Shown here: one piece after another, positions 26,983-36,647 of the stretch
Layout of the letters: every line of letters begins with the position of its first letter
Position numbering within the stretch: the stretch's first letter is position 1
Source of the DNA: Amycolatopsis camponoti
Lineage (GTDB): Bacteria > Actinomycetota > Actinomycetes > Mycobacteriales > Pseudonocardiaceae
NCBI RefSeq assembly: GCF_902497555.1
Contig: NZ_CABVGP010000001.1
Span: 2,708,501-2,772,500, forward strand
DNA: 64,000 nucleotides
Direction: 5' to 3'
The notes under the pieces: generated by a model
Told to the model about the DNA's origin: nothing
The model's input: the letters and a program-made list of their open reading frames with translations, nothing else
Databases searched by the model: none
Translations under genes and position numbers: made by a program

Positions 26983-27698
26983 GCGACGGTTTTCCGAACA
27001 AGCCCAAGATCCTCCGGGGCGCCTTCGTCGAGTTCGGCCTGAGCGTGCCACCGCTGGTCGTCGTGTTCCAGTTCAACCCGGTGCAGTTGACCCGCAGCCG
27101 CGCGCTCACGTTCGCCTTCCCCGGCGTGCCCGGTCCGACGCCGACCGGTACGGCGCCGGCCGCCGTACCGCAGCGCAGTCTCCGGCAGGCCCGCGCCGAA
27201 TTCGGCGACCTGCTGGAACTGCAGAAGCAGCAGCTGGTCGCGGTGCAGGACCAGACGATCGCGTTCGACATCCGGTTGGACGCCACCGACAAGCTCGACG
27301 CCCGGGACGGCATCACCGAGCAGTTCGGCATCGGACCGCAGATCTCCACGCTGGAGCTGATGGTGGCGCCCAAGGACGAGAGCCTGCTGGGCGGCGCGGT
27401 CGGTGCGCTGCTGGGGAAGTCGAAGGGTTTCAGCTTCGCCAGGAGCCCGAACCCGCCGATGATCCTGTTCGTCTTCGGCCGCAAGCGGGTGCTGCCGGTG
27501 AACATCACCACGATGGGCATCACCGAGACCGAGTTCAGCGCCGATCTCAACCCGATCCGCGCGACCGTGTCGGTGAACCTGACGGTCATCGAAGGCAAGA
27601 ACCTGCCTTTCCTGTACTCGAAGTCGATGCTGGAGGCGATGTCCGTGCTGAACGTGGCCAACGCCGCCGACGCCGCCAACGTCGTGGTCCCGGGGTGA
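26979..27698 (+). CDS. CIS tube/hub protein (Pvc7 N-terminal domain)
   Basis: This 239-residue protein contains the CIS_tube motif FVEFGLSVPPLVVVFQFNPVQLTRS and the typical FDIRLDATD, ILFVFGRKRVLPV and AFYTSEF-like ETEFSADLNPIRATV blocks. In Afp/PVC this domain is fused to LysM in one protein (Afp7). Here the LysM part is a separate downstream gene. It forms part of the central baseplate hub joining tube and spike. Confidence 0.9.
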   Translation: MSDGFPNKPKILRGAFVEFGLSVPPLVVVFQFNPVQLTRSRALTFAFPGVPGPTPTGTAPAAVPQRSLRQARAEFGDLLELQKQQLVAVQDQTIAFDIRLDATDKLDARDGITEQFGIGPQISTLELMVAPKDESLLGGAVGALLGKSKGFSFARSPNPPMILFVFGRKRVLPVNITTMGITETEFSADLNPIRATVSVNLTVIEGKNLPFLYSKSMLEAMSVLNVANAADAANVVVPG

Positions 27699-27704
27699 TG
27701 TGAC

Positions 27705-28211
27705 GTGTTCGGCAAGCTTTCCCGGTACCGGCTGGTGCCCGACATCGCCGTCGTCGACGCGCGCGGCCGGGTCGTGGCCGCGAAGGACTTCCGGCCGCTG
27801 CCCGAGGTGACCGGCACGTTCACGCACACGGTGGACGGCGGCGACCGCCTCGACCAGCTCGCGTTCACCTTCTACGGCCAGCCGTCGCAGTACTGGCACG
27901 TGTGCGACGCGAACCCGGACTTCCTGTCCCCGCTCGCCCTGCTGGGCCAGGAACCCTTGGTCACCACGCGGTTCCCGGTGACGGCCGCCGGCACGCCCCC
28001 GTGGGCGGCGCTGCGGGCGGCGCTGTCGGGGACCGTCGGCGTCGACGCGGTGATCGTGACGGGCGACACCATCGAGGTCACGTACAACCGGACCGACCTC
28101 GACGTGACCGCCGTGATCGACGTGATCAAGGCGGCCGGCTTCACCGTCGGCTTCCCGGCCGACAGCGGCCGGCTGGGCCGGCAGATCGTCATCCCGCCGG
28201 CGGTGAGCTGA
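27705..28211 (+). CDS. LysM-like tail protein X (Pvc7 C-terminal part)
   Basis: This 168-residue protein has a LysM-like fold in residues ~35-75 (THTVDGGDRLDQLAFTFYGQPSQYWHVCDANP), then a beta-alpha domain (~105-165). Phage gpX/gp53-type LysM proteins clamp the hub to the baseplate wedge. The GTG start is 6 bases after the CIS-tube stop; together the two match a split Afp7. The next gene begins 1 base after its stop. Confidence 0.88.
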   Translation: MFGKLSRYRLVPDIAVVDARGRVVAAKDFRPLPEVTGTFTHTVDGGDRLDQLAFTFYGQPSQYWHVCDANPDFLSPLALLGQEPLVTTRFPVTAAGTPPWAALRAALSGTVGVDAVIVTGDTIEVTYNRTDLDVTAVIDVIKAAGFTVGFPADSGRLGRQIVIPPAVS

Positions 28212-28212
28212 C

Positions 28213-29301
28213 GTGAACACCGACCGACTGCTGATCGAGCTCGGCGGCGCCGAGGTGCCGGGGCTGGCCGACAACCTGATCAGCCTCGAGATCGAGCTGG
28301 ACGACCAGCTGACCGGGATGGTCCGGCTGACCGTCGCGCTGCTGCTGAAGGCCGACGGTTCGTGGCCCTATGTGGACGACGACCAGTTCGCCGTCTGGAC
28401 GAAGGTCGCGATCACGGCCGGTCTGGAGGGCGACTCGCGGCAGCTGTTCACCGGCTACATCACCCACGTGGCCCCCGAGTTCGGTGCCGGCCTGGAACAG
28501 TGCAGGCTGACGATCTGGGGGATGGACGCCGGCGTGCTGATGGACCGCGCCGACGTGCTGACGACCTGGCCGAACATGCGGGACAGCGACGTCGCGACCC
28601 GGCTGTTCGAGCAGGCCCGGCTCAAGCCGCAGGTCACCGACACCGGCATCGTCCACGACGAGGACGTCGGCACGATCGTCCAGCGGGAGACCGACATCCG
28701 GTTGCTGAAACGGCTCGCGCGCCGCAACGGGTTCGAGTGCTTCGTCGACGGCGACACCGGCTACTTCCGGCCGCCCGTACTGGACGACGCGCACCAGGTC
28801 GTGCTCACCGTGCACGCCGGCGAGCAGTCCAACGTCAACCGGTTCCGCGTCGAGGTCGACGCGCTCACCCCGGCGGCCGTCGGGATGGCCGGGATCGACC
28901 ACGGCACCGGCGAGGTGCGGGTCGAGGCGGCGCAGAGCGGTCACCAGCCGGCACTGGGTGCCCAGCGGCCCGCCGACGTGCTGCCCGCCGGGATCACGGC
29001 CGGTCAGGTCCTCATCGGACAGACGGTGACCACCGGCCCCGCCGAGATGGCGGCGCTGTGCCAGGCCGTGTTCGACGACAACGAATGGTTCGTGACCGGC
29101 GAGGGAGAGGTGGCCGCGAACTCCTACGACGCGATCCTGCTGCCGCGCCGGACCGTCGTCATCCACGGGATCGGCGAGACGCACAGCGGCACCTACTACG
29201 TCACGCACGTCACGCACCGGTTCACCGACGACGGCTACGTCCAGCGGTTCCGGGTCAAGCGCAACGCGGTGCTGACCGGCGGCGGGGTGAGTCTGCCGTG
29301 A
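28213..29301 (+). CDS. hub protein, phage late-control D/VgrG N-terminal type
   Basis: This 362-residue protein is of the gpD/gp27-like family: LISLEIELDDQLTGMVRLTV, LFTGYITHVAPEFG, the QRETDIRLLKRLARRNGFECFVDGDTGYF motif, and the final YYVTHVTHRFTDDGYVQRFRVKRNA. It makes the trimeric hub over the spike. Unlike PVC, where Pvc8 is a fused VgrG, the gp5-like spike is encoded by the next gene, overlapping by GTGA. Confidence 0.92.
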   Translation: MNTDRLLIELGGAEVPGLADNLISLEIELDDQLTGMVRLTVALLLKADGSWPYVDDDQFAVWTKVAITAGLEGDSRQLFTGYITHVAPEFGAGLEQCRLTIWGMDAGVLMDRADVLTTWPNMRDSDVATRLFEQARLKPQVTDTGIVHDEDVGTIVQRETDIRLLKRLARRNGFECFVDGDTGYFRPPVLDDAHQVVLTVHAGEQSNVNRFRVEVDALTPAAVGMAGIDHGTGEVRVEAAQSGHQPALGAQRPADVLPAGITAGQVLIGQTVTTGPAEMAALCQAVFDDNEWFVTGEGEVAANSYDAILLPRRTVVIHGIGETHSGTYYVTHVTHRFTDDGYVQRFRVKRNAVLTGGGVSLP

Positions 29302-29939
29302 CGCTGGAACGTGTCGTCGCCGGCCTGGCCGACAAGCTGGAACACCGGTACTACGGCAAGTACCGCGGGATCGTGAAGTACAACGACGACCCGGCCGGCC
29401 TCGGCCGGCTGCGCCTGCAGGTGCCCAGCGTGCTCGGCATCGACGTCGTCACGGGGTGGGCGACGCCGTGCGCGCCCTACGGCGGCGCCGCCGGCCAAGG
29501 TGCCCTGTTCGTCCCGGACCTCGAGGCGGGGGTGTGGGTGGAGTTCGAGGAAGGCGACCTGGAGTTCCCGATCTGGGTCGGCACGTACTGGGCCAAACCC
29601 GGGCCGGGCAGCCAGGTACCCAAGCCGCAGCAGGCCGATGGCACCGAGTCCGGCGAGGTCCAGCGGCCGCCGACCGCCAAGATCATCAGGACCGGCAAGG
29701 GGCACACCGTCCAGTTCGAGGACAAGGACGGTGGTGAGTCGATCATCATCCGCGAAGGCGCGCGGGGGCATCTCGTGGTCCTGGACCAGGACGGCATCAC
29801 GGTCACCGACGCCACGGGCAACTCGATCGAGATGACCGCCGAAGCCATGACCCTGACCGCCGTGGTCCCGTTCAAGATCGACGCCGCGGGTCAGCCGGTG
29901 GAGATCATCTGTGCCGGCATCGACCTGAAGAAGGGCTGA
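29298..29939 (+). CDS. spike base protein (gp5/baseplate assembly protein V type)
   Basis: This 213-residue protein has an OB-fold domain (YRGIVKYNDDPAGLGRLRLQVPSV, VWVEFEEGDLEFPIWVGTYW) followed by a short beta-helix-like stalk (HTVQFEDKDGGESIIIREGARGHLVVLDQDGITVTD). This is the C-terminal half of a VgrG as a separate protein. Trimers form the needle carrying the PAAR tip, encoded 4 bases downstream. There is no effector extension. Confidence 0.92.
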   Translation: MTLERVVAGLADKLEHRYYGKYRGIVKYNDDPAGLGRLRLQVPSVLGIDVVTGWATPCAPYGGAAGQGALFVPDLEAGVWVEFEEGDLEFPIWVGTYWAKPGPGSQVPKPQQADGTESGEVQRPPTAKIIRTGKGHTVQFEDKDGGESIIIREGARGHLVVLDQDGITVTDATGNSIEMTAEAMTLTAVVPFKIDAAGQPVEIICAGIDLKKG

Positions 29940-29942
29940 ACC

Positions 29943-30413
29943 ATGGGAAAGCTCGTCGTGGTGAAGGGAGATCCGGTGACCGGCACCGACCTGCACAACG
30001 TGTCCGGCACCAACGCACAGGGCAGTGCCTACGCCGGTACCGGGAAGTTCGCCTACAACGGGTCGGTCACCGCGGAGCCGAGCGACTTCGTCTCGATCGG
30101 CGGCACCCCGGTGGCCCTGGTGACCAGTGGCAGTTCCCTCGGCCCCGCCGAGACGGCGACCGGCGGTCACGGCCCGCTGAGCGGCAAGGACTTCAGTGCG
30201 CCGGGGCCGGCGCCGAATTCGCCGGTGTCGTTGCTGGACACGCCGCTGGGGGCGGGCGCACCGAGCAGCGGAGCGGGCAGCGGCCTGCTGACCGTCGACG
30301 GCGTCGGGGTCCTGCTCGACGGCGACAGCTTCGACACCTGCGGGCCGGCACCGACGACGGCGGCGTCGTCGGTCGCGGCGCAGGGCCAGGACTTCGTGAC
30401 ATGCGCGGAGTGA
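29943..30413 (+). CDS. PAAR-like spike tip protein
   Basis: This 156-residue protein starts GKLVVVKGDPVTGTDLHNVSG and is rich in Gly, Ser and short beta repeats, like PAAR/DUF4150-type tips (Pvc10 position). It ends with DGDSFDTCGPAP and DFVTC. The two cysteines could help bind a metal at the apex. Its place between the spike and gp25 genes supports the call. No toxin domain is attached. Confidence 0.82.
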   Translation: MGKLVVVKGDPVTGTDLHNVSGTNAQGSAYAGTGKFAYNGSVTAEPSDFVSIGGTPVALVTSGSSLGPAETATGGHGPLSGKDFSAPGPAPNSPVSLLDTPLGAGAPSSGAGSGLLTVDGVGVLLDGDSFDTCGPAPTTAASSVAAQGQDFVTCAE

Positions 30414-30426
30414 GGGGGTGGGCCGG

Positions 30427-30789
30427 ATGGTGACCGGGTTCGGGTTCCCGTTCGGCGTCGACGTGGCCGGGTCGATCCGGCCGGTCGACGACGACGCCGT
30501 CCAGTTGCGCGGCAAGGTGCTCCAGGTGCTGTTCACCGCGCCGGGGGAACGGGTGAACCGGCCGGACTTCGGCTGTGGCCTGTTCAACCTCGTGTTCGAC
30601 CCGGACAACGCGATCATGGCCGCCGCCGTCGAGTTTTCCATCGGTCAGGCATTGACCCGGTGGCTGGGCGACGACCTGGCCGTGGCCGGCGTCGACGTCA
30701 GCTCGGCGGACGAGGCGATGACCGTCGAGGTGTCCTACGTGCGCCGCAAGGACCTCGCGCCGCAGGCACTCCGGGTCCACTTCAGATAG
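30427..30789 (+). CDS. baseplate wedge protein gp25-type (Pvc9)
   Basis: This 120-residue GPW/gp25 family protein contains QLRGKVLQVLFTAPGERVNRPDFGCGLFNLVFDPD, matching the LLTxxGERxxxPxFG core, and a C-terminal EVSYVRRKDL. gp25 nucleates sheath assembly on the baseplate. The ATG at 30427 is preferred over a GTG at 30418 because GAGGGGG lies at best spacing for it. Confidence 0.93.
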   Translation: MVTGFGFPFGVDVAGSIRPVDDDAVQLRGKVLQVLFTAPGERVNRPDFGCGLFNLVFDPDNAIMAAAVEFSIGQALTRWLGDDLAVAGVDVSSADEAMTVEVSYVRRKDLAPQALRVHFR

Positions 30790-30798
30790 GGGAGCGTG

Positions 30799-32361
30799 AT
30801 GGTGGACATCGTTCAGGTGAACGGCCAGCCGGTCATCGACTACGCGGCTCGGGACTACGAGAGCCTGCTGCAGGCCATGCGTGACCAGATTCCGCGGAAA
30901 CTGGGCCAGTGGACGGACTTCACCAACGAGGCCGACTTCGGCAACGTCCTGCTGCAGCTGTTCGCGCACATCGGCGACATCCTCAGCTACTACCAGGACC
31001 GCGTCGCGAACGAGAGCTTCCTCGGCACGGCGCAGACCCGGCGCAGCGTGATCGAACACCTGCGGCTGATCGGCTACGAGCTGGGCACGGCCGCCGCGGC
31101 CGCGGCCGACCTGACGGTGACCGTGCCCGGGTCGGTGACGTCGACGGTGACGCTGGCCAAGGGCACCGCGTTCGCGACGAAGAGCCGGCCGGACCGGCCG
31201 GCCGCCCGCTTCGAGTACACCAGGGACTCGCCGCTGGTGATCGACTTCGGCGCGATCGCGGCCGACCCGTCGACCGGCCGGAAGGTGTTCACCGGGCTGT
31301 CGGTGCAGGAGGGCAGGCTGGTCGACCGCGAGGTGCTCGGCACGTCCGACGGCACGCCGAACCAGCGCTTCGCGCTGACCCACCCCGGCGCGCTGCTCGG
31401 CCGGCCCGGCGTCGCCCAGCCGACCGGCCAGGACATCAGCGTGCGCACCGAGCTGGCCGGCACGATCGACGTCTGGACCCGGCGGGACACGTTGGCGTTC
31501 AGCCAGGCCGGGCAGCACGACTACGTGGTCGAGGTCGACGAGAACGACCAGGCCGTGGTCATCTTCGGGGACGGCGGCTTCGGTGTGGTCCCCCGCAACG
31601 GCGCACTGGTCACGGCCACCTACCGCACCGGCGGCGGCCAGGCCGGCAACGTCGCGGCGGGCACGATCACCACCATCGCCGACGCGCCCGCCCTCGCCCT
31701 GCTGGGCGCCACGGTGACCAACCCGGCGCCCGCGACCGGCGGTGCCGAGCGGGAGACCGTCACCCACGCCGTCGCCCAGGCACCGTCGGTGTTCCGCTCG
31801 CTGCGCCGCGCCGTGACCGGGGCCGACTACGAGGCGCTGGCCCTGAGCTACAAGGGCGTCGGCAAGGTGCGGGCCGCCGCCACCGGCTGGAACACGATCA
31901 CGCTCTACGTCGCGCCGGAGGGGGGTGGCAAGGTCAGCGACGTGCTGGAAGCGGGCCTGATCGGCTACTTCGAGGACAAGCGGATGCTCAGCCAGATCGT
32001 CGAAGTGTCCGATGTGGACTACGTGCCGATCTTCGTGACGGCCGAGATCGCCGTGCAGAGCTTCTTCGTGCCCGCCGACGTCATCGCCGCGGTCCGGCAG
32101 GCCGCGGCCGACCTGCTGGCGTTCGACAACGTCGGCTTCAGCCAGACCGTCTACCTGAGCCGGTTCTACGAGGACAGCCAGAACGTGCCCGGCGTCCGGT
32201 TCGTCAACATCACCGAGTTCCGCCGCGGTGACGTCTCGGCTCCCGCGGTCGAACCGCACGGCACGATCGTGCTCGGCCCGAACGAGGTGCCGATCGTCCC
32301 CACCGAGGCCGCCTACGCGCTGGGCCTGAACGTGGTGCTGGTCGACCAAGGGGGCCGGTGA
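30799..32361 (+). CDS. baseplate J-like wedge protein (Pvc11)
   Basis: This 520-residue protein shows baseplate J/gp6 features: DYAARDYESLLQAMRDQIP, TDFTNEADFGNVLLQLFAHIGDILSYYQDRVANESFL, the central VVIFGDGGFGVVPRNGALVTATYRTGGGQAGNV block and AVTGADYEALAL. It dimerises into wedges that surround the hub. The ATG at 30799 fits GGGGAG better than the GTG one codon upstream. Its stop overlaps the next start (GTGA). Confidence 0.94.
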   Translation: MVDIVQVNGQPVIDYAARDYESLLQAMRDQIPRKLGQWTDFTNEADFGNVLLQLFAHIGDILSYYQDRVANESFLGTAQTRRSVIEHLRLIGYELGTAAAAAADLTVTVPGSVTSTVTLAKGTAFATKSRPDRPAARFEYTRDSPLVIDFGAIAADPSTGRKVFTGLSVQEGRLVDREVLGTSDGTPNQRFALTHPGALLGRPGVAQPTGQDISVRTELAGTIDVWTRRDTLAFSQAGQHDYVVEVDENDQAVVIFGDGGFGVVPRNGALVTATYRTGGGQAGNVAAGTITTIADAPALALLGATVTNPAPATGGAERETVTHAVAQAPSVFRSLRRAVTGADYEALALSYKGVGKVRAAATGWNTITLYVAPEGGGKVSDVLEAGLIGYFEDKRMLSQIVEVSDVDYVPIFVTAEIAVQSFFVPADVIAAVRQAAADLLAFDNVGFSQTVYLSRFYEDSQNVPGVRFVNITEFRRGDVSAPAVEPHGTIVLGPNEVPIVPTEAAYALGLNVVLVDQGGR

Positions 32362-34415
32362 CGATGCGACTGGTCGGCATCACGGCTACCGCGCACAGCG
32401 ACGGCAACCGCATCACGCTCTCCTGGTCGTTCCCGGACCCGGAGCACCCGGTGAGCGTCCGGGTGGTCCGGGCGGAGCGCACCCACCCGGTGGGACCGGA
32501 GGACGGCGTGCTCGTGGCGCAGGGCAACGGGATCACCACGGCCACCGACTCCGGCCTGCTCGGCGAGCACGTCTACTACTACACACTGTTCCCGTTCACC
32601 GGCAGTCCGGCGGTGTACGACCCCGACCCGCACAACGTGGCCGAGGCGATGGCCACGGCGTCCTACGACCTCGCCGGCCGGCTCTACGCCCTGCTGCCGG
32701 CGATCTACCGCCGCTACGACGCCGAACGCCCGCCCGCGCTGCGGCCCGGTCAGTCGCCGGTCACCGATCCCGGACAGCTACGCGGGTTCCTGGACCTGCC
32801 CGGCGCCGAGCTGGACCGGCTGTACAGCCTCAACCGGGCCGCGCTGGGCTTCCTGGACACCGACCGGGTCGACGGCCGGCTGTTGCCGCTCCTGGCCCAG
32901 TGGATCGGCTGGCCCACCGACTCGCGCCTGCCGGTCGGTGCGCAGCGCAACGAGATCCGCTACGCGCCCCGCCTCTACCCGACCGTGGGCGGCGTGCCGA
33001 CGCTGGACGCGACCGTCGCCCGGGTCACCGGGTGGGCCAACCGCACCAAGGAGTTCGTGCACAACGTCGCGCGCAGCAACCAGCCGGAGCGGCTGAACCT
33101 GTGGTCCACGACGCGGGACGCCACCGGCACGTGGTCGGCGCCCGCGCCGGCGTCGGTGAACTTCGCCTACGACGGCCGTCCGGTCGCGGTCCGCGACACC
33201 GACGGCTCGACGCTGGTCTTCTTCCACACGCTGCGGCAGCACGGCTGGGACATCTGGGCCAAGCGGTTCGCCGACGGCGCGTGGCAGCCCAGCGCGCCGG
33301 TCGTCGACCGGCCCGGCATCGACAAGAATCCGGCCGTCGCCGTGCAAGGTGGCCTGCTGCGGCTGTTCTGGCAGACCTACGACCCCGCCGCCGGCTGGCG
33401 GATCTCGACCGCCACCCGGACCGGCACGACCTGGTCGGCGCCCTCGGTGTTCGGCGACGCGGCGACGCAGCGGCGGCTGCCGGCCGCGGTGGCCGACAAC
33501 GCCGGTGGCGTCTGGCTGTTCTGGCTGGAACTCGTGGCGGGCGGCTGGCAGGTCCGCTACAACCGGCACGACGGCACGACGTGGCAGTCGACCACGCCGC
33601 CCACCCTGCCCTTGGACGGCGGCGCGAACCCCAGGGTCGAGGACGACCTGTACGTGCTGTTCCACCCCACCAGCACGACGCAGCGGCTGTGGCTGTTCTG
33701 GGCGCGGCACGAGCCGGGCGGCCCGGCCGGTCAGACCCGGTGGAGCATCGTCCACCGCGTCAAGCAGGGCCTCGACCTGAACGCGTCCGACTGGTCGCCG
33801 GTCCGGTCGCTGCCCAAGACGACGACCGCCTACCACGATCGGCAGCCGGCCCCGCTGGTGACCGCGACCGGGGACATCGAACTGTTCTTCAGTTCCACCC
33901 AGAACGGTGGCTGGACCATCGTCCGCAACTCCCTGGCCGTCGGCACCCTCACCTGGGGCACGAACCAGCTGGTGGTCGACGGCCCGTACGCGCGACGCGG
34001 CCCGATGGCGGCCGACCTGGGCACCGGCACCCTGCTCGTGCACCGGTCCAACGCGAGCATCCCGTACGCCAGCAGCGAGTACGGCGCGACCGCGACGCTG
34101 GACAACCGCTACGCGGGAACGACCACTGTGGACACCGGTGGCGCGCGGAAACTGGACCGGCGCGGGAAGTTCGACGACTTCCAGACCTACACCTACGACA
34201 CCGGCACCAACGGCGAGCGTGACGACGACGTGCACATCTCGCGGGACACCGTCGGGCTCTACCTCACGCCGACCGTCACCGATCCGGCGCAGGTGAAGGC
34301 GACCACCGACCGGTTGGCCGGGGTGCTCGACGACTTCGCACCGGTGACGACCAGATCCGTCTTCATCACGCCGCGAACCGGCACGATCATCGCAGAGGGG
34401 GGTCACCGTGGGTGA
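32358..34415 (+). CDS. tail protein I-like wedge protein with C-terminal beta-propeller-like domain
   Basis: This 685-residue protein combines three parts. Residues ~1-100 look like a fibronectin-III/Ig strand domain. Residues ~105-240 match phage tail protein I/gp7-like wedge (LPAIYRRYDAE, LRGFLDLPGAELDRLYSL, LPLLAQWIGWPTD, GGVPTLDATVARVTGW). Residues ~255-560 form repeated blades with Asp/Trp motifs (DIWAKRF, LRLFWQTYD, VWLFWLEL, LWLFWARHE, IELFFSSTQNGGW) like a sialidase-type propeller. Pvc12 homologues lack the propeller. It may be a surface-binding module fused to the wedge. Confidence 0.85.
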   Translation: MTMRLVGITATAHSDGNRITLSWSFPDPEHPVSVRVVRAERTHPVGPEDGVLVAQGNGITTATDSGLLGEHVYYYTLFPFTGSPAVYDPDPHNVAEAMATASYDLAGRLYALLPAIYRRYDAERPPALRPGQSPVTDPGQLRGFLDLPGAELDRLYSLNRAALGFLDTDRVDGRLLPLLAQWIGWPTDSRLPVGAQRNEIRYAPRLYPTVGGVPTLDATVARVTGWANRTKEFVHNVARSNQPERLNLWSTTRDATGTWSAPAPASVNFAYDGRPVAVRDTDGSTLVFFHTLRQHGWDIWAKRFADGAWQPSAPVVDRPGIDKNPAVAVQGGLLRLFWQTYDPAAGWRISTATRTGTTWSAPSVFGDAATQRRLPAAVADNAGGVWLFWLELVAGGWQVRYNRHDGTTWQSTTPPTLPLDGGANPRVEDDLYVLFHPTSTTQRLWLFWARHEPGGPAGQTRWSIVHRVKQGLDLNASDWSPVRSLPKTTTAYHDRQPAPLVTATGDIELFFSSTQNGGWTIVRNSLAVGTLTWGTNQLVVDGPYARRGPMAADLGTGTLLVHRSNASIPYASSEYGATATLDNRYAGTTTVDTGGARKLDRRGKFDDFQTYTYDTGTNGERDDDVHISRDTVGLYLTPTVTDPAQVKATTDRLAGVLDDFAPVTTRSVFITPRTGTIIAEGGHRG

Positions 34416-36636
34416 CTTTTCACGCAGTACGTTCGACCGCGTCAAGCACTACGTCGGTGTTCGCCTGCAACAGGGCGTGCCGCTGGTGGACGCCGACTGG
34501 AACGAGCTGGAGGACATCCGGCGCTTCGAGGTACAGGCCTTCCTCAAGTGGTTCGTCGGCGACGGCGTCCCGGCCGGCAACGACGGCTTCCGGATCGCGG
34601 CGGCCGCCGGGGGCGGCGTCGCCACCATCCGGCTCACTTCGACGGCGTCCGCGCCCACCGCCTCGACGGTGAGCGTGGACCTGGCGCACTCCACGGCCGC
34701 GGCCGCGCTCGGGTTCACCACGGCGAACCGGCAGGCGAGCCGCGGGCCGGCACCCGCCCGGCTCATCGGTGACGCGGCCGAGCCGTTCGCGCTCACCGCC
34801 GGCATGACGCTGTCGATCGCCGCCGACGGTGCCGCCGCCGAGACGGTGACGTTCGCGGCCGGGAGCTTCTCGGCCGCCCAGGTGGTCGCCGCGATCAACG
34901 CGTCCGCGACCCGGGTCGCGGCGTCCGCCGGTGCCGGCGACGACTTCGTCATCACCGGCGGCGACGGCACGCCGGAGCGTGCGGGGCGCTGCCTGGCCGA
35001 CGGCCGGGACGCCGTCCAGGAAGGACGGTCGGCCTACGGTTCCCAGCCGCTGTACGCCAACAGCGCGCTGGCCGCCGCGTGGGGTGTGCCCGTCGTGGCG
35101 CCGCTCTCCGCGCCGTCCAGCGGCACCCGGTCGGACCTGGTGTACCTCGACGTGTGGGACCGCGAGGTGACCTCCGCCGAGGACGGTTCGCTGGTCGATC
35201 CGTTCGTCGGCGTCGAGACGAGCGTGCGGCTCAAGCGGGAGTGGGCGGTGCGGGTCCGGACGGGCGCCACGACGGTCCCGGCGAGCGGGGACGGCGACTT
35301 CACCGCCGGGCACTCCTACCTGCCGCTCGCCCAGCTGGCCCGGCAGGCCGCCACCCCGGCGATCCTCCCGCCCGCCCTCACCGACCTGCGGCCCCGCAGC
35401 CTCCAGCTGGCGCCGAGCACCCTGGCGGAGGACATGCTGGGCGGCACGGCCGCCGACTACCGGCAGGGCCGCAACCGTCCCAAGGTGAACCTGCGCGACA
35501 CGATCAACGCCCTGCTGACCGGTCAGCTGCCGGCCAGCCAGGACATCCCGGTGTCGCCGGCCGCCGGGCTGGACGTGCTGACCAAGGCCAGCGTGGTGGA
35601 CGCGAACGGCGGCCTGGTCGCCGTCTGGCAGTCCGCGCGCACGGGGGGAACCAACCAGATCCTCGCCGCCCGGCTCGACCCGGCCCATCCCGAACTCGGC
35701 TTCGCCACCGCGCCCGCGATCACCAGCGGCGGCGCGCACCTGGAACCGGCCGCCGTCGCGCTGCCGAACGGCGACGTCCTCGTCGCCTACCAGACCGGGG
35801 GGTTCGACCAGACCGGCACCGACGTGATGATGAAGCGCGGCCCGCTGGCCACCATCGGCTCGGCGAGCGAACAGCCGGTGGCGAACACCGCCAATCCCGT
35901 CGCCGACCAGGCCGCGCGCGCGGCGATCGCCGGTGACCAGGTCGTGTTCTTCACCCACCAGAGCAGTTCCACCCTGAAGCAGTGGTTCTACCGGCGCTAC
36001 CGGCACACGGACAACACCTTCCCGGACGGGGCCCCGGTGGCGCTGTCCGCGACCGGCCTCACCCAGCGGAACCTGCACTGCGCCGCGGCGGGCGGTGTCG
36101 TGTGGGTGGCCTACGCCGACGGCACGAAACTGCAGACGCTGCGGTTCAACCCGGTGCCGGCCACCTCGAACCCGCAGGACCCGCCCGTCATCGACTTCAC
36201 GTTCAACACGGCGGCGACCGGCGCGCTGGACGTGTTCGTGCTCGCGCTCAGCGCCACCGACGCGCTCGTCTGCTACGACGACGGCACCGCCGGGCTGGGG
36301 ATCGCCTCGTGCAGCAACGGCGTGTGGACGACCAGCCACATCGCCGATTCGGACGCCATCGACGGCTTTCCGACGTTGGTGCGCGACGCCGACGGCACCG
36401 TCTACCTCGTGAGCGCCCGGGTGCTCTCCAGCAGCCTCATCGATCTCGTGCTGCGCAGGCGCAGCCCGATCAGCGGGGGCTGGGCGAACGCGCAGCGGCT
36501 GATCACCAACGTCCAGATCAACCAGGCGCCGCACCCGCTCCTGGTCCCGAACCTGGGCTTGTGGCTGCTGTGGCAGAGCAATCGCACCAACGCGGATTTC
36601 GACATCTACGCCAAGCAGATCATCACGGCAATTTGA
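34408..36636 (+). CDS. DUF6519 fibre-like protein with beta-propeller-like C-terminus
   Basis: This 742-residue protein begins GDFSRSTFDRVKHYVGVRLQQGVPLVDADWNELEDI, the DUF6519 signature seen in many eCIS loci. A mid-region with DLVYLDVWDREVTSAED and a C-terminal set of blade-like repeats (~370-742: LVAVWQSARTGGTNQIL, VLVAYQTGG, WLLWQSNRTNADFDIYAKQI) follow. It occupies the Pvc13 tail-fibre position and could mediate target recognition. The GTG start overlaps the previous gene by 8 bases. Confidence 0.82.
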   Translation: MGDFSRSTFDRVKHYVGVRLQQGVPLVDADWNELEDIRRFEVQAFLKWFVGDGVPAGNDGFRIAAAAGGGVATIRLTSTASAPTASTVSVDLAHSTAAAALGFTTANRQASRGPAPARLIGDAAEPFALTAGMTLSIAADGAAAETVTFAAGSFSAAQVVAAINASATRVAASAGAGDDFVITGGDGTPERAGRCLADGRDAVQEGRSAYGSQPLYANSALAAAWGVPVVAPLSAPSSGTRSDLVYLDVWDREVTSAEDGSLVDPFVGVETSVRLKREWAVRVRTGATTVPASGDGDFTAGHSYLPLAQLARQAATPAILPPALTDLRPRSLQLAPSTLAEDMLGGTAADYRQGRNRPKVNLRDTINALLTGQLPASQDIPVSPAAGLDVLTKASVVDANGGLVAVWQSARTGGTNQILAARLDPAHPELGFATAPAITSGGAHLEPAAVALPNGDVLVAYQTGGFDQTGTDVMMKRGPLATIGSASEQPVANTANPVADQAARAAIAGDQVVFFTHQSSSTLKQWFYRRYRHTDNTFPDGAPVALSATGLTQRNLHCAAAGGVVWVAYADGTKLQTLRFNPVPATSNPQDPPVIDFTFNTAATGALDVFVLALSATDALVCYDDGTAGLGIASCSNGVWTTSHIADSDAIDGFPTLVRDADGTVYLVSARVLSSSLIDLVLRRRSPISGGWANAQRLITNVQINQAPHPLLVPNLGLWLLWQSNRTNADFDIYAKQIITAI

Positions 36637-36647
36637 GGGGAAACACC

